From the NCBI RefSeq assembly GCF_000004075.3, contig NC_026660.2, positions 6,758,001 to 6,822,000 on the forward strand: DNA of 64,000 nt. The letters run 5' to 3'. The notes under the pieces are model-generated. The model searched no databases, was not told the DNA's origin, and saw only the letters and a program-made list of their open reading frames with translations. The first letter of the stretch is position 1; the number at the start of each line of letters is the position of its first letter. Below, one piece after another: positions 46,750 to 57,804 of the stretch. The DNA is from Cucumis sativus. Taxonomy: Eukaryota; Streptophyta; Magnoliopsida; Cucurbitales; Cucurbitaceae. Made by a program: the position numbers and the translations under genes.

Positions 46750-46990
46750 AATGCTTCGTCATTTGTAACTTCATGACCCACATCAAGAATATCCTCAATC
46801 GGAGTTTCTACAAAGACATCCAAATTGTAAGTATATTGGTTATCCTTGATAACTAGATAAAGGAAATGTAGAGAGAGATTTAGACAAACTCAATACCTGA
46901 TACATTCTCAGACTCTAAAGTTAAATCCAGCGCAGCCTGATATCTATCTACACATCTCCTGGGATTAAAGTTACTTCCTAGTTTAGTTTT
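46750..46990 (-). pseudogene. Two-exon fragment of an unidentified gene
   Basis: On the minus strand, about 46985-46905 reads NFNPRRCVDRYQAALDLTLE and then SENVS before a GT donor. After an AG acceptor near 46810 the frame continues in phase as ETPIEDILDVGHEVTNDEAF, then QDAIDR. The phase agreement across the splice and the non-repetitive composition indicate true exons. A possible further exon (STLGDIWKGKIGV) lies near 47115-47075. I do not know the family, and no complete gene is visible, so it is treated as a fragment. Confidence 0.45.
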
Positions 46991-47164
46991 TAAACGAATG
47001 GACAAATGCCACGGCTATAGCCCATTGAATAGAATAATACCTAAAACAGATTCAGTAAGCTTTCCCTTCATATGTGAATTCTAAACAACCCCGATTTTCC
47101 CCTTCCATATGTCACCAAGGGTACTCTGCATGAAACAAATGATGTCATGATCAGGATATTAATT

Positions 47165-47285
47165 AAAATTTCCAGTATATTTAGGGAAGAAATGCATGGA
47201 ACCGCAAATCCAAAGGTAGATGAAGAAAAAAGAAACGGTATGAATTGTTAAAGAAGTAGGAAGGGCAAGGAATAAAAAGGCGTAC
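47165..47285 (+). pseudogene. Coiled-coil-like coding scrap, copy 1
   Basis: Reads FREEMHGTANPKVDEEKR before stops. The same sequence, diverged, is at 48471-48690. Probably a decayed exon copy of an unidentified gene. Confidence 0.35.
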
Positions 47286-48470
47286 TTTATTATTTCATGT
47301 GGTTGAGGTGTCTGAATTGTTAACAGAAAGAAGATATAGCATTCTTTTTATGAGTGTGTAATTTGGCAATGACATGTCGTACTGCTGACTACTGCTATGA
47401 TATATTTGCATCAAATAGGACATTTTAACCATGAATTCAATATGATTGTTAAAGCATAGTCCAGTACCATGAATGGTGGAACTGTTGTTGCTTGTCCACT
47501 TTGACTGGTTTAATAGTATCTTCCAGTATTTTACATGTTGTAGAACATGACCAGAGATTTGCTTGTATATTAGTGAAGAATTGAAATTTTTTACTCGGAG
47601 GGATAAGTTTTCTTTTCAACAATTTTTGAGCTATGAGGGCTAGGTTGTTTTTTGTAGAGGTACTTGTCTCTTGGAAATCTAATGGATGCTAATGTCCTAT
47701 TTGATGAGTTAGTAGAAGAACGTGAAGAACTTGAGCTTCCATGATTCAGAACTGATTGAGTTTATCATCTATCTTTTGCTAATGTAAGTAAGGTCCATTT
47801 GCTTTGTCTCAAATAAACAAGGCAGCAATATATATACTCAGCAGATATAGTGTGTGTGAAGCGTGAAGGATGATGGCAATAAAACAGTTTAGTGAGCAAA
47901 GATTAGCTTTGAAATGCTTAAAGAACCATCAAGTTGTGCATGATGTAAGAAGGAATCTTAGAATCCTCGTAAATATATACTATATATACTTTTAGTTTAG
48001 TCAGTCTCTAATGTCACTTTTGGGAGTGTTCTTAGATAGTTAAAGTCATATTTACTATGGTTAAAATCACTATGAAAATGTTTTAATAATTTAAAACTAA
48101 TTTTAGTTTTTCACTTAAAGTATGAAAATAAACCACTTATTTCAAAAACTCTACATTGTTTGTCCAATAAAACTATCTAACACATATAAAGTTCCTAAAA
48201 TTTAATTTTCTTATTAAACATAAAATTTAATTTATAATTCATTAGACACAGACGAAAATTCAAGTATTGAACACAAAAAGTCAATAACTTTTAGTAAAGA
48301 AACATGCTATGCGCTTTTTAAACACCAATAATATATTAGACACAAAATCATAAGTTTATACTGACTTTATAAGTTCATGGTTTAAAAAGTAAACACAAAC
48401 TTGAAGGTTGAAAGATTTAAAATATTGTAGTTGGATCTCGTTTTTCACAATTGTAGAGTGGATTCTGAAA

Positions 48471-48700
48471 GTAATTAGGGAAGAAATGCTTGAAACTAAA
48501 ATGCTTGAAACTGTGAATCCAAAGGTAGATGAAGAAAAAAGAAGGCTAGAGGAATTGTTAAAGGAAGCATGAAGAGCAAGGAATAAAAAGACAAAGTCAT
48601 TGCAAATTTTGCTTGGCTCTAATTCCCCAAGGATGAAGAAAGAAGTAGCAAAGAGATGGACTGATGCCTTAGTTTTGAACTTTGAAAACATCATGTGATT
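48471..48700 (+). pseudogene. Coiled-coil-like coding scrap, copy 2
   Basis: Reads REEMLETKMLETVNPKVDEE, then RRLEELLKEA, a stop, and SLQILLGSNSPRMKKEVAKR in the same frame. Charged and helical in character. It contains an internal duplication (MLET twice) not seen in copy 1 at 47165. The family is unknown. Confidence 0.4.
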
Positions 48701-48709
48701 TATTCTATA

Positions 48710-49620
48710 ATTTTTACCACATTTATTTTCAAATTTCATACTATAGTTAAACATTCTCTAGTGTGTGACATTTTTTTCAATCGTTGAATAGATCGTCAAA
48801 GTTAGATTATCAATGTAACTAACAATTTTTAAAACGGTCACGAGTAATTTGTAATATATATCTTGTATGGTATTGGTTATTGTTGAAGTTCGACTACAAA
48901 CTTTGGTTAACGTCACTTTTGATGATCAACTTCAACAGCCATCTTTGTGCAAGCACTTTTAGGCTCCAACAATCACCTCCAATGACAAATTTTAGGGACC
49001 AACGCCAATAATACCTTCATGTGATCAACTAATTTGGTCTCTGACAATCACCTCCAACTACAAACTTTGGTGATTTTTTTTTTATATCGATGATCAACCT
49101 TAATGACCACCTCTAGCTACGTGGCCAACTCCAAGCTCTAAAAATAACCACCTCCAATAACAAACTCCAATATATACCGCCTTTAATGCGACCAACTTTC
49201 GTGTTCAAGCTTCCACAACCATAATGATTATAAACTCTACGTGAAAATTATCTTCAATAATAAACTTCGACAACCAACTCTAACGGTTATAAGGCATACC
49301 GATGATGGTTACAAAGTATATATTGTAGAGTTGTTTGAACAATATTTTTCGGATGTTAATAATATTAACCGAGTGTTAAGAATATAAAATATTTAGAAAA
49401 TTAACAAAAATATCTGGGAATAGTTTTTAATATAATATGTTATTATTAAATTAAAATGATAAGAAAATGAAAATTAGAGTTATCTCTTAATTGCTATATT
49501 TGCAAAGTTTAAAAAGAAAGACTATATTTGCAAATTTATTAATGACTTTTTCTTACTCTACCCTTACTCGCGAGAACGATGGTCGATGAGCATCAAAATC
49601 GGGTCGGTCCGGTTTAATTT
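48710..49620. other. Spacer upstream of the small complex I gene
   Basis: No gene. From about 48890 to 49290, words such as 'aactccaa', 'caaactttg', 'gaccaact' and 'cacctcca' recur at irregular spacing, which suggests a decayed low-copy repeat. Confidence 0.4.
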
Positions 49621-49623
49621 GTA

Positions 49624-49635
49624 TCTATAAAAACC
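49624..49635 (+). promoter_or_regulatory. TATA box of the B9/NDUFA3-like gene
   Basis: 'tctataaaaacc' about 125 bases upstream of the ATG at 49760, in a spacer otherwise lacking such a motif. Confidence 0.5.
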
Positions 49636-49759
49636 TTGCAATAGGCTTTAGTCCGGTTCGTTAGAGAATTGGAAATCTTTTCACTCAAATAACTTTGGAC
49701 TTTGAAGAATCAAGCCACGAACACGAACGGTCAGCGAATCAGAAGAAAGTTTCGAGAAA

Positions 49760-52700
49760 ATGCCGGTCATGGAGAAGCTGAAGATGTTCGTAGTTCAAGA
49801 GCCCGTGGTGGCTGCATCTTGTTTAATCGGAGGAATTGGTACTTAACTCTTTTCTGTTTAGAAGCCCTAATTATTGTTCAATTTTCCACTTCTTATGATC
49901 CATGACATGAAGCCATATGCTTTGTTTCAATTGTCCCTCAGATCCATCTATTCGGAAGAGCATATTTTAAGGTTTTACTTTTTGTGGGTATTCTATATGG
50001 TTTAAGATGCGATGAAACAAGGACGATTGAAATCTCCTTATTTGAGTAAATGGATTTTCGTATTTGAATATTTTTCGTCGGATTTAGCTTTGCCAGTAAA
50101 TATTTTGTTTCGGTTTTTTTCTAGTTATCGTAAATAGTTAAGATGTTGGGATTATTGGCTTTAATACTTATTATTGTTCGAGATAGGAATTTTGGAATTA
50201 TGAGCAAGTTACCAATTGAAAGTAGCTGCTAGCCTAAGGGATATCTACCTTTTTTTATGAGCTTTTTTAAGCTTCTATTCAAGCTGTGGCAATGAATCAG
50301 TGAACTTTATCAATGTGTTTCAGTTTCAATATTAGCTGGTGAGATTCCCATAGGACCTTGGTTTTTCAGACCTCTCTATTTTGAACCAAATATATGCTAA
50401 GCAAGGTTGCAAATTTATCGAGGTTTCTAGTAGTTCGATTGTTAAAATTCTGAGAGGGAAGAAAGGAACATTTTTCTGAGTAAAGGGTCGTAGTAATGTT
50501 AACCCTTCCTACATCTAGAACAGTGTGTTACGGGGGGGGGGGGGAGAACTTTCAAAAGGGGAGATTAACTCAAAATTGGAACGGAATGTTAGTTAACATG
50601 GCCTCTTGGCCATTGGATCTGTAGAGCTGCTAAAGCAAATATTTCTGTTGGACCTCCTAGCCAATTTTTGGAAAGCGTGAAGTGCAGTAATTTTTGAGGA
50701 CTTAACCCAGAACCACAAAAAAGGTGAGAGCTTCCGCAAGGTAAAACTTACAATGTATGAAAAAGGTCCCTTAAGTATGAGACAGAGAAAAATAAGGATA
50801 AACTATTAAAGATGATCAATGGTTCGTGAACAAAGAATCTACAAAATCTTACAAATTTAATTCTAAGTTACGTTGTGGGAACCCTAAGAAGAGACATGTC
50901 TTCACTAAATAGGTCCTCAGTTCCATTTCTGCCATAACTTAGTCTTATGTGATCCCTAACCCTTTGACAAGACATAGGGCACACTTTGGGTGGGATGGAT
51001 GAACAAAGGAGAGCTGCAGGCTTTTTCTTAAACTTCTTTCTCTATCTAATTTAACTGTAGTTTATGAAAAGAATGTTGCTTATCACTCAGCAATATTAGA
51101 TGCTTCATCTGGCTTTAGCATTAAATGTGCAAGCACATGGCTTTTTTGAGCTTTTTAGAAATGAAAACAATGTTCCTAGTTTTAATGGAAAAACAGTTGC
51201 CAGTTGCCACATCCCAGCCTGTTAAATTATGATAGATTATGATATCGTTCCTAGCTATTTCAATTTGAAAATGAAGGGTTTATAAATTCATCCTTCACAA
51301 AGAAACTATGTTCTATGCCATTTGGAGATGTTTTGCAAGTTAAATTTGGGGAAATGTGTGGATTTAAGTTCCATCTAGAATATGATATCACTGAGAACTA
51401 GGCCCTGCAGTTATCTTGGAATGGCTAATGTATAGAATTTTTGTTTGATTGAATTGGAATAGCAAAAATGGACTTTATATTTTGGGGAATAATGCCAAAT
51501 CAAATTTGAACAATGGATAGATACAGAAATTGGACCTAAATCAGTATATATACATGCTTTTCATTCAAGATATGTTACTCTGAGATAGTGCCTTCCACAT
51601 ACTGGGATGTTTTACATGAACGGGAATGCTGCTATGTTTGAAAGAAAGATATCAACAGGTTAGGGTGGGCTGGTTGAATTGAATGTTAACCATTCAATCT
51701 TCTCCATAAAACAAAACTTTTAGAGGGGTGGGGAGTTTTAGGAGGAGATCTAGTCGCTTCAGGTTTCATGCCTATCTTTTGGCTTGGTTATAAGGATTTT
51801 TGAACTTTTCCTTCAGGTCTTGTTTTTGTTAGATAACTTAGATTGGAGTCTGTTTTTGTGTTGTGCATTTTGTAGGGTTGTCTTTTTGTACACTTGTATT
51901 CTTTTATTTCTTCACAGTAAGATAACACATGGTTTTGCACTTGAACAAAAAAATATCTTTAACATACTATTTGCTTTGCCTTTCGTCTTGCTGCTTCCTT
52001 TCCTCGTGATTTCTGGTGTATTCCTTGTCTCCTGTGCTCTCAAGTCCCGACTTCAATAAATTGATTTTTAATAACCCCATAACTTCATGAGTGTTGAAAT
52101 TAAATATCCCCTTATCCTTATTTGTTAAGGAATTTGTCTCTGCTTTGTTCAGACCACTCAAACAGAGCTATCCTCTAACATGCCTGATGGAACACAACAC
52201 GCCATCACATCAGAAGCAACCACTTATTCCACAGTTTTTACAATGTTGTGTCTGTCGGCAGATTTTCTATTACCTTTTGACTCAGCAATCTTTTATTTCG
52301 TTCTATCTTTCAAATTCTTGCCACCAGATCCAACTTCAGCCAATAACCCCTATGCTCCCCAACATTTAGCAACCTACCAGAGTTTGGAGCTACTACTTGT
52401 AAAGTATACCAATTAGTCACAAGTTGCCAAATGAAGTACAATAGATAGAAAATTTATTGGACCCCAGCAACAAAAAATATTACATTAGAATTCTAATGCA
52501 ATGTCACAGAAAATGTATAACAGTGAAAGTCCTTTTTTGAGGACTCTCGTTTCCACAAGGCAACTAATTCTCAAAGTTTTGCCAAACTTAAATCTTACTA
52601 TTATTGCTCTGGTACCTCGTCTGAATCCAAAGTCTTCTTCAGCATGCCCCTATCTCGGTAGGTTCATGCTTCCTTGGTATGGTAGTATAGTTGGTCATTA

Positions 52701-53892
52701 CCTTCTATCCCAACAACTTAGGTAATTACAAATATGCCCATGTTAACTGAATATCCTTAGTATCATTCTACTATTTCCCTACAGGTGTTGTACACATGGG
52801 AACAAAAACCACCATCCCAATTCAGAGTTGCCTTCACTTTAGTAGTTTATGTCAATATCATTTAATTCTCCATCATTCCAGCAACTTCATCCTCTTATCA
52901 GTTCTAGCAGTCGAAGATATTTTCTAATTTTTCACCTTCCTTGATCCCATTCTATTTGTTCTTGAAGCATTGCTGATTCGTTTAGCATTTTCATTTCCGA
53001 AGTGTAAAACATAATCAAATTTTTTACATCAGCCATCACCACTTGAACCACCAAACTTCCAATATTCGGAATTTAATTTTAATATTGGATGAAGCTGCAT
53101 GCCTAGGATGAAACTCTATCTAGATCCAAAATTTCAAAGGTTTCTTAAAGGTAGTGCAGTATTTGGATTTTTTTGGGTTTTTTAGCATTTCATATTTCAA
53201 GTTCAGTCTGAAAAAACCAAAAACTGAACTGAAACTGAAAAAAGACTTATTTCTTCCCTACAGCTAGTGAACTCCCCCTTTCACCATCTTGGTGAAGTGA
53301 GAGAGTGAGACAAGCACCCCATTACCTCCTTCATTTGTCGTGATGAAAAAGACAGATGAGTTCAATTTTTACACGGATTAACTGTATATATATACATTAT
53401 GCCTTGACAACCACGTAGAATATATATCTACTTTTTTGTTTCTAACCTGTTACAACCCTTGTAGGTCTTTTCCTTCCAGCCTTCGTAAGGCCAATTCTGG
53501 ATTCCTATGCAGCATCTAAGCAAGCTCCTCAGCCTGTATTAAGTGATGTAAGTATCATATATTGACAAGTGCTAGAAATTCATGTTTTTCTGATTGTGTG
53601 GTTCTGATTGGATCATTTGAACTAAATGCACTCGTGAGTTCCTTTTCCTCGTTAGAATCCTCACTTTTCAGCCTCTGGCAAGTGAGATTTCTTGCCTAAC
53701 CTAAAACATATGCCATTCATTATCTAACTTGGGAACAATCAATAAAACTTACCTTAAAAAATTGAAGTTTATTCTCATTTTAGTGCATCTCAAGTTTGGT
53801 GTCATTAATTATTCAATTTCTTACAATGTTCATTGTAAATTTTTGTATTGTCAACTTTGCAGGTGGTTGCAGGTATGACTGGAAAGAAATAA
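49760..53892 (+). CDS. Small mitochondrial complex I subunit B9/NDUFA3-like
   Basis: Three exons, 49760-49838, 53465-53547 and 53863-53892, with GT-AG boundaries and consistent phases, encode 63 residues: MPVMEKLKMFVVQEPVVAAS, then a hydrophobic CLIGGIGLFLPAFV segment, a short RPILDSYAASK stretch and the end DVVAGMTGKK. One membrane helix and a short matrix or intermembrane tail fit a small accessory subunit. From memory, plant proteins with this sequence (Arabidopsis At2g46540) were assigned as the NDUFA3/B9 subunit of respiratory complex I. Intron 1 is 3626 bases; it holds a run of 13 G at 50532-50544 and a possible LINE 3' tail near 51780-51920. The gene model is strong; the functional name is less certain. 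Confidence 0.8.
50532..50544 (+). repeat. Run of 13 G
   Basis: Uninterrupted poly-G inside intron 1 of the B9/NDUFA3-like gene, the only such run in a very AT-rich window. Confidence 0.9.
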
Positions 53893-53899
53893 GGATGAT

Positions 53900-56870
53900 C
53901 TGTATCAGTGACACAAGAAGATTGTTCTTAATGTATCACTGCTTCTCTTTTTTTAATCAATTTTCATTTTCTTCTGCCATAAAATAAGCATGTACAATGT
54001 TTTTGGAAATCAAGCTTCATAGCAATAGTTATTATCATACATTGCCTTTGTTTTATTCCCATCCATAAGACTGATTTTCAAGATATTTAGCTTTAATCAG
54101 TCCTTTTGAAGTCTGACCATTAATCCAGGTCTATAAACTCGTTTGGTTCTTTTAAGGTGGGATTCAACAATTAACCTTTGAGACGATATCCTCCAAGCTA
54201 TAAAGTCATTTGGTTTGTATTGCTTCCGTCAATTTTCCTCTATAGATTTATGCTGTTGTAGGACTTCTTCAGAGACAGACCTGTTCATCCATATGGGAAA
54301 ATGAGGAAAGTTTGAAGTAAAACTTGTTTTGTTTTTCTTTCAGGAAGTTACAAGGTTTACCTTTTTTAGTGATATTTCAATATTAAAAGCTTTTGCACTT
54401 CACACATTTTCTTTTTCATTATTTCAATAAGCTCACAAGTGATATCAAACATTTTCATTATCCTTGATATCGATGTTTTCATTATTTCAACAAAAATATA
54501 AAATAAACTATAAAAAAGTAATAGTGTAGATGTAATATAAATAGTTGATATTTTTACTTCAAATAATTTGAAATTTTTATTTATAAACTTAAATTAATAT
54601 TAATATGAATTTTTTTATTATTTTTATAACTTTTTCCTTACATGTTAGTTGATGTTGACATTTTCATAAAATTGGAACTTTTATTGCTGAAATTTGAAAA
54701 TAAAACAGAATAATAGTAAAATTGATAAAATATTTAAAAATTAAGTGTAATAGATTTTTGTCAAATATTTTTTAAATTGTAATTGTAAATAGTTGGTTTT
54801 TATTATTTTTTAAAAAAAGAATTCTATCTTTTTAGTAATTTGTCCATTTGGAGTGGGTAGTGTTTTAGGTTTTGCCATCCTGTCTTTGTCTTCTATATTC
54901 ATAAAATTGAAAGCTATGGCACATAAATATTTTGACTTGTCCCATCAAATAAAAACATACATAAATAAATAAAATTTCATCCAAATCTTGATGTCCATAT
55001 CCCATCTTTTCTTTTGGAACTTTATGATAATTGAATAAAACAAAATTCTTTTGGAACTTTTTCTTTTCTTGCGAGAAAAATGTTAAAAGAAAAATTCCCC
55101 TCTTACTTTTTTTTTTATAATAGTGTGTTGAATTAGAGTTTGATAATATACAGAAAGAATGTTACGGAAAGAGAAAAAAATTGGGAAACCTAAACAAATA
55201 TAAAGTAGAGCTTGTGGGAATGCAAGATAGTTGATATATACATGTTATGGATATTGAAGTTTGAACTAATAGAAAAACTTAAAAGAGATAAAAGAAAAGT
55301 ATGGACAAAATCAAGGCAAAACAAGTCGAATGTCATCAAATACACAACGAAATTGTATCTTTTACGATAAGACTCCTCTTCTTTAGCCTTCCCGTTAGTG
55401 TGAGACTCCCTTTTACAGAGAACTTGAGAGTAAAGTGGATGTCGAAGGACAATCCAAATGACAAGATAACAATTGTCACATAATTCTTATAAAATATTGT
55501 CAAAATTAAATCTTTAATGCTTTCTATATATATAAGAGAGCTAGTATAGGAGTCTTTTTCGTTCCTCTCTTCGATTAAATTCGAATGAGGTAAATTGGCT
55601 TGGACCAAGTGGTTGAAGCCAAAGGTGACCATTTGTGCAAAAAAAAAAAAAAAAAAACTCATTTTTTTTCTTCGTCCTCAAGTTATATGTAAACCTAACC
55701 ATCTTCGTTAAACCCATTTTGGCTTCCTTTAATATTTGGCTTCAACTGTCCTTTCTATTTTTTCATTTTATTTGTTTATTCATTACAAAAAAATCTTTAT
55801 AGAAAACAGAGTTATTGAACTTAAAAAGAAAATAAACTAAAAGTTTCTATGTTTTTCCTAAGGTCATTCACTACCATATCTTTTCTTGATCTTGAAAGAA
55901 TGGAAGAGAATGAAGTCAGAAGAGGAACCAAAAAGAAGTAAAATGACAGAAGACTTTTTTCTCCTTGGGGTTCACAAAAAGCCACAAAAAAATTGTTTTC
56001 ATTGTAAAATTTATATCTTTTGACTTATTCACTCATGGTTTTAAACCCAGCTGGCTCACACTCATTTGTCTTAGTTCATTGTTATTCTTTTGTCATTTTA
56101 CCCGCTCTTACTAATCTAAAAATTTCCTTACCGAACAATTTACCGTTTACGAATAATAGTTTTATCACTGAACTAACTATAAAATTGAAGAAGTTCCAAC
56201 TGTATAACTTTTAGATTGATTTGGCTAATTTTTCGGTACCTACTCCACCAAGATGATCGATATAATTACTCATCATTTTCTCCACTTAACTAAGTGGGTT
56301 TTGGATAATTTCACTATCATCTTTTTTTTTTTTTTTCTTTAAGTTGTTTCTTAAAGATTAACGTGACATTTACTTCCCAAAAATGAAAATTAATTAACTT
56401 GTAAAATTATTATTATTATTCAAATTTCAAAACTTTACTAAAAATTAGTGGTCTAACAAATTTAGAGATAAAAGTAGTAGGTGTTATAACCTTAATTTTT
56501 TTAAATTAATAATAAAAAATCAAATAAGTATATTATTAAAACATTAAGGATACCAAACAAATCTCAAATAATTATGAAATGAGGTTTTAAAATAACATTA
56601 ATTAATTAAAAAATTGACACAATGTAATTAAATTCATAAGAAATGTGTATATAATAAGCTGATAATATCTTTATAAACAAAAAGATGTAATATGTTCAAT
56701 AATAGCGACAATATCTTTTGCTAAGTCTTTTTCAATGTCAACCTTTCCCCTAAAAATGCCAAAAAAAACTCAAAACCTTTTTTCATATCTTTGCAGTACC
56801 CTTACGATATCCTATCTCTTTTGCTTTCTCCTTTAGTCCTTTTTAACACAAATACTAAAATTTCTCAAAA
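53900..56870. other. Spacer between B9/NDUFA3-like and DUF688-like genes
   Basis: No gene. AT-rich, with an 18-base A run near 55640 and a 15-base T run near 56322. Short open frames here have no domain signal. Confidence 0.4.
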
Positions 56871-56881
56871 CAAAGAAACAT

Positions 56882-57800
56882 ATGTTAACTATGGAGTGTA
56901 AACCACAACAAAGAGACCACAATTCTTCGTTTCCAAATCTACCATTATTTTCAATCCCACACCTATCGCCAATGGACTCACCACAACATTCTGGGATGCT
57001 AACTCCACCAATCTACACCGCCGTCTCGGTCCCGTTCTGGTGGGAAGAAGAGCCAGGCAAGCCTAGGTTTAGTACCGCCGTTTCCGTCTCTGCCTCTCCC
57101 AGCCTAGAGTTGCCTCCTAGGCTTTTGGTGCCAAGATCGGAGTGTAGTTCTTCCTTTAGATTTGATGAGAAGAGTTCTTTGTTTATGAAGAAAAGAGGAT
57201 GGTTTGGTTCATGGAGAAAAAGGGGTTTGAATTTGAGAGGGAAAAGAGAGCAAATTGGAACTGGAGGGCTTGTGTTTCCATCTTTGGAATTGGAAGAGAG
57301 TCTTAGTTCAAAAGTGGAAGCTTCAAGGTTTAGAAGGAATGGGAGCTTTTCAAGCTTGATGAGTAGTACTCAAATTAAGCCTCATTTTTGGGTTAAGTAT
57401 TTCCTCAATTAATTGTGTGTTTGATTAAGTCTTCCTATAGATTCATTTTGATTTTTCAAAAAAGGTTAATTAGTGTTCGATCTCACAAATTAGAAAAGAG
57501 TTAAAATTTAGTCCATATGATTTTAAAAGTTAAAATTTACAATTCGTTTGATAAAAACCTATCTCGTAATTAAATAAGTTTTTAGAGTTTCATAAAATTA
57601 TCCATACATATCAATTGTTTATAGTGGCTAAATTCTAATTATAAATTATATAAAAAAATCTAAACTTTTCTTTTTCTTATGATAGGTGGCTTAACTACTT
57701 TATATATGTTAACTTTTTGGTGTTGCAGGAAAGTGTATGTGAAGGTTTGAAGCATATAGTTCCATCATGGAGAAGCAGAAGGATGAAAAGAGAGACTTAG
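56882..57800 (+). CDS. DUF688-like protein
   Basis: Two exons, 56882-57391 and 57729-57800 (intron 337 bases, phase 0), encode 193 residues. The diagnostic block is SVPFWWEEEPGKPR at about residues 49-62, typical of the plant DUF688 family ('VPFkWEe.PGkP'). It is followed by a Ser-rich region, a Lys/Arg-rich stretch (KKRGWFGSWRKR) and, after the splice, ESVCEGLKHIVPSW and RRMKRET. Reading straight on without splicing would end in an unrelated YFLN, so the spliced model is preferred. The N-terminal ATG at 56882 is followed by a second one three codons on. Function unknown; possibly nuclear or plasma-membrane associated because of the basic clusters, which is inference. Confidence 0.78.
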
Positions 57801-57804
57801 TTTG

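Noticed and set aside
48356-48754. Minus-strand 132-residue frame
   Set aside because: It is antisense to the coiled-coil scrap at 48471-48700, phenylalanine/serine-rich, no domain.
51784-52059. Plus-strand 91-residue hydrophobic frame in the long intron of the B9/NDUFA3-like gene
   Set aside because: Hydrophobic from T-rich sequence; the segment resembles a LINE 3' tail, which I judged too weak to list as its own feature.
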